Assembly: GCA_000824785.1 (NCBI GenBank)
Contig: CCNB01000004.1
Coordinates: 48,563 to 112,562 of the forward strand
Source: Mesorhizobium plurifarium
GTDB taxonomy: Bacteria > Pseudomonadota > Alphaproteobacteria > Rhizobiales > Rhizobiaceae
Direction of reading: 5' to 3'
DNA length: 64,000 nucleotides
Shown here in pieces: positions 32,981-42,151 of the stretch. Made by a program: the position numbers and the translations under genes. Position 1 is the first letter of the stretch, and each line of letters opens with the position of its first letter. Below the pieces are notes generated by a model. It had not been told where the DNA came from, did no database searches, and worked only from the letters and a program-made list of their open reading frames with translations.

Positions 32981-33235
32981 ATGCCGGAAGCCACGAACGA
33001 ATTGATGTTCGAGCTGTTGAAACGGGTCCATCACGAAATCGGCGAACTTCGCCAGGATGTGTCCGAAGCCAAACGTGAGTTGAACGTGATGCGAGGTCAC
33101 ATGGTGGCCACGCAGAGTGATATCCATAACATCTATGGTATTCTTGGCCGTCAGGATGAGCGACTCGAACGCATAGAGCGCCGTCTCGAATTGCGCGAAC
33201 TTGCCGAAAACCAGAGGCCTTACGAACCGAAATGA
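32981..33235 (+). CDS. Small coiled-coil protein inserted between purS and purQ
   Basis: An 84-residue charged helical protein; residues about 8-75 show heptad-like spacing ([17 protein letters not shown], later [20 protein letters not shown]). No transmembrane part or known domain is seen. Similar small coiled-coil proteins are widespread in rhizobia without assigned function. A GGAGG precedes its ATG, and its stop overlaps the purQ start (ATGA), so its translation is coupled to purQ. It could be a passenger or a modulator of the FGAM synthase complex. Confidence 0.7.
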   Translation: MPEATNELMFELLKRVHHEIGELRQDVSEAKRELNVMRGHMVATQSDIHNIYGILGRQDERLERIERRLELRELAENQRPYEPK

Positions 33236-33900
33236 AATCAGCCGTCGTCCTCCTGCCTGGGCTCAATCGCGACCGCGACATGATTGCGGCGCTGACCAAG
33301 ATTTCCGGCCAGGCGCCGGCGACCGTCTGGCAGACCGACACCGAAATCCCCGATGTCGACCTGATCGCCATCCCCGGCGGCTTCTCCTTCGGCGATTATC
33401 TGCGTTGCGGCGCGATCGCGGCGCGTATGCCGGTGATGCGGGCGGTCGCCGAAAAGGCCGCCAAGGGCGTCACTGTCATCGGCGTCTGCAACGGTTTTCA
33501 GATCCTGGTCGAGGCGGGCCTGCTGCCCGGCGCCTTGATGCGCAACGCCTCGCTGAAATTCGTCTGCCGGCAGGTGAAGCTCCAGATCGCCAACGCCAAC
33601 ACCATGTTCACCCGCCGCTACCAGCCCGGACAGGTTATCCGCTCGCCGGTCGCGCATCACGACGGCAATTACTTCGCCGACGCCGAGACGCTTGCCCGGC
33701 TCGAAGGCGAAGGCCAGGTGGTGTTCCGCTATGCCGAAGGCACCAATCCCAACGGGTCGATCAACGACATTGCCGGCATCGTCAACGACAAGGGCAACGT
33801 GCTCGGCCTGATGCCGCACCCGGAGAACCTTATCGAAGCGGCGCATGGCGGCAATGACGGGCGGGCGCTGTTCGAGAGCGCACTCGGCCTCGCGGCTTGA
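33232..33900 (+). CDS. purQ: Phosphoribosylformylglycinamidine synthase, glutaminase subunit PurQ
   Basis: A 222-residue class I glutamine amidotransferase that supplies ammonia to PurL. The nucleophile Cys is in GVCNGFQIL (about residue 85), and the His/Glu pair in LMPHPEN (near 196). [17 protein letters not shown] is also characteristic. Its ATG overlaps the coiled-coil gene's stop by 4 bases. Confidence 0.96.
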   Translation: MKSAVVLLPGLNRDRDMIAALTKISGQAPATVWQTDTEIPDVDLIAIPGGFSFGDYLRCGAIAARMPVMRAVAEKAAKGVTVIGVCNGFQILVEAGLLPGALMRNASLKFVCRQVKLQIANANTMFTRRYQPGQVIRSPVAHHDGNYFADAETLARLEGEGQVVFRYAEGTNPNGSINDIAGIVNDKGNVLGLMPHPENLIEAAHGGNDGRALFESALGLAA

Positions 33901-33941
33901 TTCTTTGACATCCTAATCCGGAACGCGGGGGCGGACTGACC

Positions 33942-34352
33942 ATGAGACCGACGATTGCTCGCCTTGCCCTCCTGGCCGCCGCTGGGCTCGCCCTGGCTTC
34001 CTGCCAGTCCAGCCCCAAGACCGCGCCGGTTCCGTCAGGCAAAAGCGCCTCGCTGCTTGCGATGGAGCAGGTCGCGATCGCCGCGCATAAATGCTGGATC
34101 GCCAGCAAGGACCCGGCCTTCAAGGCCTACCAGATGGCCAACGAGCTCAATTCCTACAGCGGCACGCCGCGCTTCCTGCTGGTGCCCGCCAAGCACTATG
34201 GCGGCAAGCCGCTGCTGGTCGTGCAGGCGCAAGGCAATTCCAGCCGCGTCGACGTCTTCGGGCCGCTGATGAATGAGCCGCTCGGCGCGCGCATCGGTTC
34301 CGACATCGCTCGATGGCAGGCCGGCAATCCGTCCTGCGCGGCTTCCGCCTGA
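33942..34352 (+). CDS. Small lipoprotein of unknown function
   Basis: A 136-residue protein with a lipoprotein signal (ALASC, Cys about 21) and a compact domain carrying AAHKCWIASKDPAFKAYQ and PRFLLVPAKHYGGKPLLVVQ. I do not recognise a family; rhizobial homologues are likely. A GGGGGCGGA precedes the ATG. It sits 41 bases after purQ and 7 before the Pr6Pr gene, so it may ride on the pur transcript. Confidence 0.7.
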   Translation: MRPTIARLALLAAAGLALASCQSSPKTAPVPSGKSASLLAMEQVAIAAHKCWIASKDPAFKAYQMANELNSYSGTPRFLLVPAKHYGGKPLLVVQAQGNSSRVDVFGPLMNEPLGARIGSDIARWQAGNPSCAASA

Positions 34353-34359
34353 GGTTGTC

Positions 34360-35022
34360 ATGAGCCGGTTCCTGCAGATCGCGGGACTGGTTGTCGGGCT
34401 GGTTGCGCTTGTGCTGCAATTCGCCATCAGCATGCCGGCGTCGATGGCTGCGGGGCGCAGCCTGCCCGGTTCGATCGTCTTCTATTTCAGCTTCTTCACC
34501 ATCCTCACCAACATCGCGGCGGTGATGGTGCATGCTTCGCTGCTGTCCCCCGCTGGCTATGCCTGGTTTCCGGCCTTTGCCGGACAGCGAATGCGTGCCG
34601 GAGTGGCGGTCGCCATCACGCTGGTCTTCATCATCTATGCGACGGTGCTGGCAGGCCTTTGGCAACCGCAGGGCCTGTTCCTGCTTTGCGACATCCTGCT
34701 CCACTACATCACGCCATTCATCTTCGTGCTGTGGTGGCTCATAGCCGGTGCCGACGGCACGACGCGCTGGCGCGATATCTCCTGGTGGATGATCTATCCG
34801 CTCGCCTACCTCGCCTACGCGCTGATACGCGCCCCCTTCGCCGGCGAAGTGCCCTATCCGTTCCTCGACGTGGCCAAGAACGGCGCGGCCAGCGTCGCCG
34901 TTTCGGCCCTGGGCGTCACGGCCCTTTTTGTCGGATTGAGCGTGCTTGCCGTGCTGATCGATCACGGCATCGGCCGGTTGCGGGCAAAACCCGCAACCGG
35001 GATGATATCGAGCCGAAGATAG
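34360..35022 (+). CDS. Pr6Pr-family integral membrane protein
   Basis: A 220-residue protein with about six hydrophobic spans, starting FLQIAGLVVGLVALVLQF and including SIVFYFSFFTILTNIAAV and CDILLHYITPFIFVLWWL, which match the Pr6Pr (FAR-17a/AIG1-like) pattern. The function is unknown in bacteria. The ATG at 34360 has GAGG 5 bases upstream. It follows the lipoprotein gene with only 7 bases between. Confidence 0.8.
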   Translation: MSRFLQIAGLVVGLVALVLQFAISMPASMAAGRSLPGSIVFYFSFFTILTNIAAVMVHASLLSPAGYAWFPAFAGQRMRAGVAVAITLVFIIYATVLAGLWQPQGLFLLCDILLHYITPFIFVLWWLIAGADGTTRWRDISWWMIYPLAYLAYALIRAPFAGEVPYPFLDVAKNGAASVAVSALGVTALFVGLSVLAVLIDHGIGRLRAKPATGMISSRR

Positions 35023-35025
35023 GCA

Positions 35026-35280
35026 TCACTCCCAGAATGCCCTGATGCCCTCGCGATGGGCGTCGCAGCGCGAGATGCCGATATCCTTGAGTTGCTCGTC
35101 CGTCATTTCCAGGAGGGCAAGGCGGCCGCGCCGGCGCTCAAGTATGCGATCGACTTGTTTGGCGGCGGAACGGAGCACGAATACCAGCCGACCGACGAAG
35201 CCGCGACGGCTCCATGGATCGGTCTGCGCGCCAAATGCCGGACCGGCGTGGCGAATTGTCTCGATTGTATCCATTGTCAT
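35026..35280 (-). CDS. DUF1127-domain protein divergent from a MocR regulator
   Basis: About 84 residues. The C-terminal 45 (RILERRRGRLALLEMTDEQLKDIGIS, then CDAHREGIRAFW) are a clear DUF1127 domain. The N-terminal part contains a basic RSAAKQVDR helix. I use the ATG at 35280, after AAGG; the ATG at 35274 is possible, and the longer frame to 35367 crosses the regulatory region. A 14-base direct repeat lies across its start. The divergent MocR gene is its likely regulator. Confidence 0.75.
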   Translation of the reverse strand: MTMDTIETIRHAGPAFGAQTDPWSRRGFVGRLVFVLRSAAKQVDRILERRRGRLALLEMTDEQLKDIGISRCDAHREGIRAFWE

Positions 35281-35300
35281 TGTGCCTTGTCTCGATTGTA
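35256..35300. promoter_or_regulatory. 14-bp direct repeat, candidate MocR operator
   Basis: TTGTCTCGATTGTA occurs at 35256-35269 and again, perfectly, at 35287-35300. The offset is 31 bases, about three helical turns. Direct repeats in this geometry are used by MocR/GabR-type regulators. One copy is upstream of the DUF1127 ATG and one is just inside the gene. Confidence 0.6.
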
Positions 35301-35327
35301 CCTTTTCAATCGCAGGGTCGGTATGAT

Positions 35328-35356
35328 TTGACTCATCGAGCGGTGCAATATAGAAA
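35328..35356 (+). promoter_or_regulatory. Promoter of the MocR gene
   Basis: TTGACT (35328-35333) and TAGAAA (35351-35356) are 17 bases apart; TATAGA at 35349 is an alternative -10. Transcription would begin only a few bases before the ATG at 35366, which has no visible ribosome site. Confidence 0.45.
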
Positions 35357-35357
35357 A

Positions 35358-35372
35358 TTGTCACCATGACAA
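35358..35372. promoter_or_regulatory. Inverted repeat across the MocR start codon
   Basis: TTGTCA and TGACAA flank a 3-base spacer CCA, with the ATG of the MocR gene inside the site. Bound protein here would block both transcription start and translation, so autoregulation is plausible. Confidence 0.45.
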
Positions 35373-36775
35373 ATTGGCTCCCTGACCTCTCCTCCGGCTC
35401 CGGTCCGCTGTATCAGCGTCTTGCTGACAGCATTGAGTCAGATATCGACAAGGGCGTCATCGACGCCGGTGCGAAACTGCCTCCGCAGCGCGACCTCGCC
35501 TATGACATCGGCACGACCGTCGGCACCATCGGCAGGGCCTATCAGCTGCTGCGCGAACGCGGTCTGGTGAGCGGCGAGGTCGGCCGCGGCACCTATGTGC
35601 TCGGCCAGCGCGCCGAAGCCCCGAAACCTGACCTCGAACTTGGCTTGCAAGGCACTCGCCCCATCGACGCGCCGAGCGGCAAGCTGCGCTTCGACAGCAC
35701 CGCCGCGCCCGATGTCGGCCAGGGCGCGGTGATTGCCGACATCCTGGCGCGCACCGCGCAGGAGCACCCGCACGATATTTCGAGCTACACACGCGATTTT
35801 CCTGAACGCTGGTACGAGGCGGGCAGCCGCTGGCTTTCGCGCAATTCCTTCCGACCATCGCTCGATTCTGTCGTGCCTACGCTGGGCACCCATGCCGCGG
35901 TCATGGCGGCGATCGCGGCGCTGACCATGCCCGGCGACTACGTGGTCTTCGAGCATCTCACCTATTCGCAGATCGCGCGCAGCGCCGGGCTGATTGGGCG
36001 CCGCACGGCGCTGGTTTCGGCTGACGAGGATGGCATCGACCCGGATGATTTCGAGCGCGTCTGCGCGCAGAAACATCCAAAGGTGATGTTCCTGATGCCG
36101 ACCGCGAAGAACCCGACGCTGGTGACGCTGTCGGCGGAGCGGCGGCAGGCGATCGCGAAGATCGCGCGCGAATACAATGTCGCGCTGATCGAGGACGATC
36201 TTTACGGCGAGCTCACCGACGACCCGACACCGCTGCTGGCCGAATACGCGCCGGAACGCACGATCGTCGCCGGCGGCCTGTCGAAATCGGTCGCGGCAGG
36301 CGTGCGCGGCGGCTGGCTCTCCTGCCCGCCGGCCTACCGCCATCGCATCCGCGTCGCCCACAAGATGATGACCGGTGGCCTGCCCTTCCTGCTGGCCGAG
36401 GTCGGCACAAGGCTGGTGACGTCGGGCCAGGCGGGCGAGATCCGCAAGCGCTGCATTGCCGAAATCCAGGCGCGCCTCGCCATCGTGCGTGACGTGCTCA
36501 AGGGGTTCGACTTCAAGGCACGTGACAATGTGCCCTTTGTCTGGCTGACGTTACCTGACCCGTGGCTGTCCGGCACCTTCAAGAACGCCTGCCTGGCGCA
36601 AGGCGTACTCATCGACGACGAGGACGAGTTCAAGGCCGGCCGCTCCGGGCAGGTCTTTCACGGCGTGCGCTTTGGCGTGTCGCAACCGCGGCAAAACAAG
36701 GATGTCGCCGGCGGTGTCGCCGTCATCCGCCGCCTGCTCGACGAAGGCCGCGCCGGCTACGACAGTTTTTCCTGA
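35366..36775 (+). CDS. MocR-type GntR/aminotransferase regulator
   Basis: A 469-residue fusion of a winged-helix GntR domain (residues about 13-75, [17 protein letters not shown] to GEVGRGTYV) and a fold-type I aminotransferase domain (about 110-465). The Schiff-base lysine lies in [12 protein letters not shown] and the cofactor Asp in [11 protein letters not shown]. MocR proteins sense PLP or an amino compound and bind DNA near their own gene. It is divergent from a DUF1127 gene and precedes purL. The effector is unknown. Confidence 0.9.
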   Translation: MTNWLPDLSSGSGPLYQRLADSIESDIDKGVIDAGAKLPPQRDLAYDIGTTVGTIGRAYQLLRERGLVSGEVGRGTYVLGQRAEAPKPDLELGLQGTRPIDAPSGKLRFDSTAAPDVGQGAVIADILARTAQEHPHDISSYTRDFPERWYEAGSRWLSRNSFRPSLDSVVPTLGTHAAVMAAIAALTMPGDYVVFEHLTYSQIARSAGLIGRRTALVSADEDGIDPDDFERVCAQKHPKVMFLMPTAKNPTLVTLSAERRQAIAKIAREYNVALIEDDLYGELTDDPTPLLAEYAPERTIVAGGLSKSVAAGVRGGWLSCPPAYRHRIRVAHKMMTGGLPFLLAEVGTRLVTSGQAGEIRKRCIAEIQARLAIVRDVLKGFDFKARDNVPFVWLTLPDPWLSGTFKNACLAQGVLIDDEDEFKAGRSGQVFHGVRFGVSQPRQNKDVAGGVAVIRRLLDEGRAGYDSFS

Positions 36776-36921
36776 TCGAGCCGGCGAGCCAGACCCTAAG
36801 CATAGCCGGAGTGGCAGTTTTCCGGCGTTTTCCCTATCTGGTGGGGGTGTATCGCGCGAAAGCTTGCGATAAGAGGAGACTCAAAGAACCTCCCCTTTCC
36901 CACGGACAAAAATCGCCGCTC

Positions 36922-39153
36922 ATGACCATTTCCAATTCCGTGCCGATCACCCCCGACCTCGTCGCCGCGCATGGGCTGAAGCCCGACGAATACCAGCGCA
37001 TCCTCGATCTGGTCGGCCGCGAGCCAAGCTTCACCGAACTCGGCATCTTCTCGGCGATGTGGAACGAGCACTGCTCCTACAAGTCCTCCAAGAAATGGCT
37101 GCGCACGCTGCCGACCAGCGGCCCGCAGGTGATCCAGGGTCCAGGCGAGAATGCCGGCGTGGTCGACATCGGCGACGGCGACTGCGTGGTGTTCAAGATG
37201 GAGAGCCACAACCACCCGTCCTACATCGAACCCTATCAGGGCGCGGCCACCGGGGTTGGCGGGATTTTGCGCGACGTCTTCACCATGGGCGCCAGGCCGG
37301 TTGCGGCGATGAACGCGCTGCGCTTCGGCGCACCGGACCATCCCAAGACCCGGCACCTTGTCGCGGGCGTGGTTTCCGGCGTCGGCGGCTACGGCAACTC
37401 CTTTGGCGTACCGACCGTCGGCGGCGAGGTCAATTTCGATGCCCGCTACAACGGCAACATCCTCGTCAACGCCTTTGCGGCAGGCCTGGCCAAGACAAAC
37501 GCCATCTTCCTGTCGCAGGCCAAGGGCGTCGGCCTGCCGGTCGTCTATCTCGGCGCCAAGACAGGGCGCGACGGCGTCGGCGGCGCCACGATGGCTTCGG
37601 CCGAATTCGACGACAAGATCGAGGAGAAGCGCCCGACCGTACAGGTCGGCGATCCCTTCACCGAAAAATGCCTGCTGGAAGCCTGCCTGGAGCTGATGGC
37701 CTCCGGCGCCGTCATCGCCATCCAGGACATGGGTGCGGCCGGCCTCACCTGCTCGGCGGTCGAGATGGGCGCCAAGGGCGATCTCGGCATCGAGCTCGAC
37801 CTCGACAAGGTGCCGGTGCGCGAGGAGCGCATGAGCGCCTATGAGATGATGTTGTCGGAAAGCCAGGAGCGCATGCTGATGGTGCTGCGCCCCGAGAAGG
37901 AGGAGGAAGCCGAGGCGATCTTCCGCAAATGGGGGCTCGACTTCGCCATCGTCGGCAAGACCACCGACGACCTGCGCTTCCGCGTCATCCATCAGGGCGA
38001 CGAGGTCGCCAATTTGCCGATCAAGGAGCTGGGCGACCAGGCGCCGGAGTATGACCGCCCCTGGGTCGAGGCGAAGAAGCCGGCGCCGCTTGCCGCAAAC
38101 GATGCGCCGAAGGCCGATGTCGCCGACGCGCTGCTGAAAATGCTTGGCGGGCCGGACCTCTCCTCGCGCCGCTGGGTGTGGGAGCAGTACGACACGCTGA
38201 TCCAGGGCAATTCGCTGCAGCTTCCCGGCGGCGATGCCGGCGTCGTGCGCGTCGAAGGCCATCCGACCAAGGCGCTCGCCTTCTCCTCCGACGTCACGCC
38301 GCGCTATTGCGAGGCCGACCCATACGAGGGCGGCAAGCAGGCCGTCGCCGAATGCTGGCGCAATCTCACCGCGACCGGTGCCCTGCCGCTCGCCGCCACC
38401 GACAACCTCAATTTCGGCAATCCCGAACGGCCCGAGATCATGGGCCAGTTCGTCGGCGCCATCAGAGGCATCGGCGATGCCTGCCGCGCGCTCGGCTTCC
38501 CGATCGTTTCCGGCAATGTCTCGCTCTACAACGAAACCAACGGCCGCGGCATCCTGCCGACGCCGACCATCGGCGGCGTCGGCCTCATCACCGACTGGTC
38601 GAAGATGGCGCGCATCGGCTTTGCCGCCGAGGGCCAGATGATCGTGCTGGTCGGCGCGCCGCCGACATGGGGCAGCCATCTCGGCCAGTCCGTTTATATG
38701 CGCGACATCCATGGCCGCGCCGACGGTCCGCCGCCACCCGTCGACCTCGACCATGAGAAGCGCGTCGGCGACCATGTGCGCGCGCTGATCGCTTCCGGCA
38801 TCGTCACCGCCGCCCATGATGTCTCCGACGGTGGCCTGGCCGTGGCGCTGGCGGAGATGGCGATGGCCTCTGGCATCGGCGCCACCATCCCGGGGCTTAC
38901 CGGCACCGATCCGATCCCCGTCTGGTTCGGCGAGGACCAGGGCCGCTACCTGCTGACGCTGTCGATCGACCCGCAAAGCGGCGAGTGGGACAGGATCCGC
39001 GAGCAGCAGGGCAAGCTCGGCATCTTCGCGCCCTGGATCGGCACCACCGGCGGGCGTGACTTGAAGCTTGGCGAGGCACGGCCGATCCCGGTCAGCGAAT
39101 TGACCGCCGCCCATGAGGGCTGGTTCCCGCGCTTCATGGACCAGGCCAGTTGA
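36922..39153 (+). CDS. purL: Phosphoribosylformylglycinamidine synthase subunit PurL (small type)
   Basis: A 743-residue small PurL that makes FGAM from FGAR, ATP and ammonia delivered by PurQ with PurS. Characteristic segments are [57 protein letters not shown] and [13 protein letters not shown]. The length fits the PurS-dependent form, consistent with the purS and purQ genes 3 kb upstream. The ATG at 36922 gives the family start but has no obvious ribosome site. Its stop overlaps the next gene's TTG. Confidence 0.97.
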   Translation: MTISNSVPITPDLVAAHGLKPDEYQRILDLVGREPSFTELGIFSAMWNEHCSYKSSKKWLRTLPTSGPQVIQGPGENAGVVDIGDGDCVVFKMESHNHPSYIEPYQGAATGVGGILRDVFTMGARPVAAMNALRFGAPDHPKTRHLVAGVVSGVGGYGNSFGVPTVGGEVNFDARYNGNILVNAFAAGLAKTNAIFLSQAKGVGLPVVYLGAKTGRDGVGGATMASAEFDDKIEEKRPTVQVGDPFTEKCLLEACLELMASGAVIAIQDMGAAGLTCSAVEMGAKGDLGIELDLDKVPVREERMSAYEMMLSESQERMLMVLRPEKEEEAEAIFRKWGLDFAIVGKTTDDLRFRVIHQGDEVANLPIKELGDQAPEYDRPWVEAKKPAPLAANDAPKADVADALLKMLGGPDLSSRRWVWEQYDTLIQGNSLQLPGGDAGVVRVEGHPTKALAFSSDVTPRYCEADPYEGGKQAVAECWRNLTATGALPLAATDNLNFGNPERPEIMGQFVGAIRGIGDACRALGFPIVSGNVSLYNETNGRGILPTPTIGGVGLITDWSKMARIGFAAEGQMIVLVGAPPTWGSHLGQSVYMRDIHGRADGPPPPVDLDHEKRVGDHVRALIASGIVTAAHDVSDGGLAVALAEMAMASGIGATIPGLTGTDPIPVWFGEDQGRYLLTLSIDPQSGEWDRIREQQGKLGIFAPWIGTTGGRDLKLGEARPIPVSELTAAHEGWFPRFMDQAS

Positions 39154-39674
39154 CGAGGCTCACCGCGAAGGCGCTGATCGCAGTCGTCTTCTGGCCTTGC
39201 CTGTTCTTCTTCTGGTTTCTCGGACCGTTCGTGCTGTTCCTGCTGACGACAACCTCGAGCGAGGTCTGTCCGCTGCTGGAGACTCGTGCGCAATTCCTTG
39301 CCGCGGCCAACGGCACGCTGCCTATGCTCGTCGTGCAGACCCTGATCTACGCGGTTCCGATCGGCTGCCTGATGCTCTGGAACAGGCTGTCTCCAGAGCC
39401 GGAGCGGGCAAGGCATGTCGCGACCTGCATCAAGCTCTTCGCCGTCTCGGCAGTGGTCGGAGCGGTTTGGGACTATGGCACGTCCTTGATCTGCGACGGC
39501 TACGGCCAGCCCTTCTTCTCCACCGCATGGCGGCTGACGAGCTATCTTCCCATCGTCAGCCTGTTGATCAACATCCCGCTTTACGTGCTGGTCTTCAGCC
39601 TCGGCCGCGCCTATTCGACCCGCGATGACGTCACCGAGGATGGCGTGGTTCATCCGAGCCAGGACAATTCCTAG
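39150..39674 (+). CDS. Four-span membrane protein, unknown
   Basis: A 174-residue hydrophobic protein with about four spans ([68 protein letters not shown]). It starts with a TTG that overlaps the purL stop (TTGA), suggesting coupled translation. No family is recognised. A link with purine metabolism is not implied by the sequence itself. Confidence 0.65.
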   Translation: MTRLTAKALIAVVFWPCLFFFWFLGPFVLFLLTTTSSEVCPLLETRAQFLAAANGTLPMLVVQTLIYAVPIGCLMLWNRLSPEPERARHVATCIKLFAVSAVVGAVWDYGTSLICDGYGQPFFSTAWRLTSYLPIVSLLINIPLYVLVFSLGRAYSTRDDVTEDGVVHPSQDNS

Positions 39675-39773
39675 GCTTCCTCCCCGACGGAATGGCTTCA
39701 ATCCGGGCTGGAAAGGCTTTAGGCTCACGCCGAGTCACATACCCGGCCTGCCCGCTTGAAACAGGATTTTGCC

Positions 39774-40007
39774 ATGGCAATGGATGCCCACGACATCGAA
39801 AAACTGATCAAGGAAAGCATTCCGGACGCCAAGGTGACGATCCGCGACCTCGCCGGCGACGGCGACCACTACGCGGCCGAGGTCGTTGCGGAGAGTTTCC
39901 GGGGCAAGAGCCGTGTCCAGCAGCACCAGATGGTCTATGACGCGCTGAAGGGCAATATGGGCGGCGTGCTGCACGCGCTGGCGCTGCAGACCAGCGTCCC
40001 GGACTGA
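39774..40007 (+). CDS. BolA-family protein
   Basis: A 77-residue BolA/IbaG-type protein. It begins AMDAHDIEKLIKESIPDAKV, contains GDGDHYAAEVVAESFRGKSRV, and has the class-defining VQQHQMVYDAL with a His implicated in Fe-S binding. BolA proteins bind monothiol glutaredoxins to share a [2Fe-2S] cluster. The partner grxD is 250 bases downstream. AGGA precedes the ATG at 39774. Confidence 0.92.
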   Translation: MAMDAHDIEKLIKESIPDAKVTIRDLAGDGDHYAAEVVAESFRGKSRVQQHQMVYDALKGNMGGVLHALALQTSVPD

Positions 40008-40022
40008 GCGCTGCCGTCACCC

Positions 40023-40125
40023 AGAGCAATTCCAGGAAAAGTGTGTAACGGTTTTCCGTCAGGAATTGCGTAAGACAAACAGATAGAGCGGTTCGGCGTT
40101 TCCTTGATACGGCGAACCGCTCTAG
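40023..40125. repeat. Intergenic repeat, family A copy 3
   Basis: It contains module 1 (AGAGCAATTCCAGG to GGAATTGCG) and module 2 (TAGAGCGGTTCGGCG with its inverse, one mismatch). It lies between bolA and grxD. Confidence 0.8.
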
Positions 40126-40259
40126 CCTTGGCACAAAATCGCGTTATCCCTTGCGCCATTCAAGTAGCGTCGCGGCTAACGTCTTGTTTCAGCCACCCTA
40201 TGGGTTTATTTGAAGGACATGCTTCGAGCCTGACTCCCACAGGCGTGAAAGGATTGTCC

Positions 40260-40595
40260 ATGACCGGTATCAGCGACTACATCGACAATGAAGTGAAGAG
40301 CAACGACGTCGTGCTTTTCATGAAGGGCACGCCCGGCTTCCCGCAATGCGGTTTCTCCGGCCAGGTGGTGCAGATCCTCGATTACATCGGGGCCGACTAC
40401 AAAGGCGTCAACGTGCTCGACTCGGCCGAATTGCGGCAGGGCATCAAGGACTATTCCAACTGGCCGACCATCCCGCAGCTCTATGTGAAGGGTGAATTCG
40501 TCGGCGGTTGCGACATCGTGCGCGAGATGTTCCAGGCCGGCGAGTTGCAGGACTTCCTCGTCGAAAAGGGCGTCAGCGTCAAAGGCGCCGCCTGA
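40260..40595 (+). CDS. grxD: Monothiol glutaredoxin Grx4
   Basis: A 111-residue monothiol glutaredoxin with the CGFS motif ([10 protein letters not shown], Cys about 31) and [19 protein letters not shown], which binds glutathione. It carries a [2Fe-2S] cluster with BolA and delivers it to client proteins, linking to the suf operon in this window. AAGGA lies 7 bases before the ATG at 40260. The upstream frame is not coding. Confidence 0.96.
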   Translation: MTGISDYIDNEVKSNDVVLFMKGTPGFPQCGFSGQVVQILDYIGADYKGVNVLDSAELRQGIKDYSNWPTIPQLYVKGEFVGGCDIVREMFQAGELQDFLVEKGVSVKGAA

Positions 40596-40740
40596 CTGAA
40601 TCGCACCGGCCAGCCGGCCGGTAGCGCTAATTTCCGGGGCAGCCCCCACCTCGGCATTGTGGTTCCCTAAGCTCGGGAACGAGACGAATTCATGCGCCGG
40701 CAGTCCGGCGCATGTTCGTTTGAAACGATCGGATTTTGCG

Positions 40741-42009
40741 GTGGACAAGCAGGCTGTGGCGCAGCAATCGGCAACCAATTTGCCTATTCCGCGCTGGGAA
40801 TTCATCGCGCTCTGCGCAGCGCTGATGGCGCTCAACTCCCTGGCCATCGACATCATGCTGCCGGCGCTGCAGCAGATCGGCGCCTCGCTTGGCGTCGAGA
40901 GCGAGAACCACCGCCAATATGTCATCACCGCCTATATGCTCGGCTTCGGCGGCGGACAGCTTTTGTTCGGGCCCATTTCGGATCGCTTCGGGCGCCGCGC
41001 GCCACTGGTCTTCGGCCTGGTCGTCTATGTCGTGGCCGCGGCGGCCGCCGCCATAGCGCCCAGTTTCGCCCTGTTGCTGACCTGGCGTCTCATCCAGGGC
41101 ATCGGCGCGGCAGCGACCCGGGTCATCGCCGTCTCGATCGTGCGCGACACGTTCGAGGGCCGGCGCATGGCCGAGGTGATGTCGCTGATCTTCATGGTGT
41201 TCATGGCGATCCCCGTCATCGCGCCCGGCATCGGCCAGTTCGTCATGCTGTTCGCCAGCTGGCACTGGATTTTCGTGACCATGGCTATCGGCGCGCTGAT
41301 CGTTTCGACCTGGGCCCTGCTGCGCCTGCCGGAGACGCTGCATCCCGAATATCGCCGCACGCTCTCGGTAGGGTCCGTGCTCGGCGGCTTCCGCATCGTG
41401 CTCACCAACCGGCTCACGCTTTGCTACGCCTTTGCCAGCACGTTCATCTTCGCTGCCATGTTCGGCTTCATCAGTTCGGCGCAGCAGATCTACATCGACA
41501 TCTTTCACGTCGGCGAATTGTTCCCGCTGATCTTTGCCGGCGTCGCCGGCGTGCTCGCCTTCTCCAACTATCTCAATTCGCGGTTGGTCGGACAGATCGG
41601 CATGCGCCGCCTGTCGCAAGGCGCGCTGCTCATCTTCCTGTGCATCAGCCTTGCCTGGCTGGTGGTCTCGCTGGAGATGCAGATGCCGCTCTGGCTTTTC
41701 GTCACCTTTTTTGCCGGCGCGATGCTGCCGTTCGGCGGACTGGGCGCGAATTTCAACGCCTTGGCCATGGAGCCGCTCGGCGAACTCGCCGGCACGGCGG
41801 CATCCATCCTTGGTTTCATGCAGACTTTTCTCGGCGCCCTCATCGGCGCGGCGATCGGCCAGGCCTATAACGGCACCGTGACCCCTCTGGCCGCGGGCTT
41901 CTGCAGCGTCTCGGTCGCGGCTTTGCTGATGATCCTGATCGCCGAGCGGGGCAGGATGTTCCAGCCCCACAATCCCCCCGTTTCCGGGCACGTCACCGAT
42001 CTTCACTAG
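40741..42009 (+). CDS. MFS multidrug exporter (Bcr/CflA family)
   Basis: About 422 residues, 12 spans, of the Bcr/CflA subfamily of proton-driven exporters. Motif A is FGPISDRFGRRAPLVFGL after span 2, and motif B/C-like LTWRLIQGIGAAATRV follows. I use the GTG at 40741; an alternative TTG at 40657 would add 28 residues without conserved content. The ribosome site is weak. The substrate is unknown. The TAG stop is the first base triplet of a repeat. Confidence 0.85.
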   Translation: MDKQAVAQQSATNLPIPRWEFIALCAALMALNSLAIDIMLPALQQIGASLGVESENHRQYVITAYMLGFGGGQLLFGPISDRFGRRAPLVFGLVVYVVAAAAAAIAPSFALLLTWRLIQGIGAAATRVIAVSIVRDTFEGRRMAEVMSLIFMVFMAIPVIAPGIGQFVMLFASWHWIFVTMAIGALIVSTWALLRLPETLHPEYRRTLSVGSVLGGFRIVLTNRLTLCYAFASTFIFAAMFGFISSAQQIYIDIFHVGELFPLIFAGVAGVLAFSNYLNSRLVGQIGMRRLSQGALLIFLCISLAWLVVSLEMQMPLWLFVTFFAGAMLPFGGLGANFNALAMEPLGELAGTAASILGFMQTFLGALIGAAIGQAYNGTVTPLAAGFCSVSVAALLMILIAERGRMFQPHNPPVSGHVTDLH

Positions 42010-42109
42010 AGCAGGATGACGTTTCGTCGAATCGTCATCCTGCTCTAACTCTTTGTTGGAGCAGGATCTTTTCCGAAAACCGGTTTCCACTTTTCGGGAT
42101 CATGCTCTA
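42007..42109. repeat. Intergenic palindromes, family B copy 1
   Basis: First unit: TAGAGCAGGATGACG (42007-42021) pairs perfectly with CGTCATCCTGCTCTA (42033-42047), and its TAG is the stop of the MFS gene. The second unit (about 42060-42109) runs GAGCAGGATCTTTTCC to GGGATCATGCTCTAG. It can act as a terminator for the exporter gene. Confidence 0.8.
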
Positions 42110-42151
42110 GTTGCCATCTGGCGGCCAGCGCCCGCCGGTGTGCAGGTATTC

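Noticed and set aside
35026..35367. DUF1127 protein of 113 residues starting at 35367
   Set aside because: The extra N-terminus crosses the MocR start and promoter and has no family similarity. A start at 35280 fits better.
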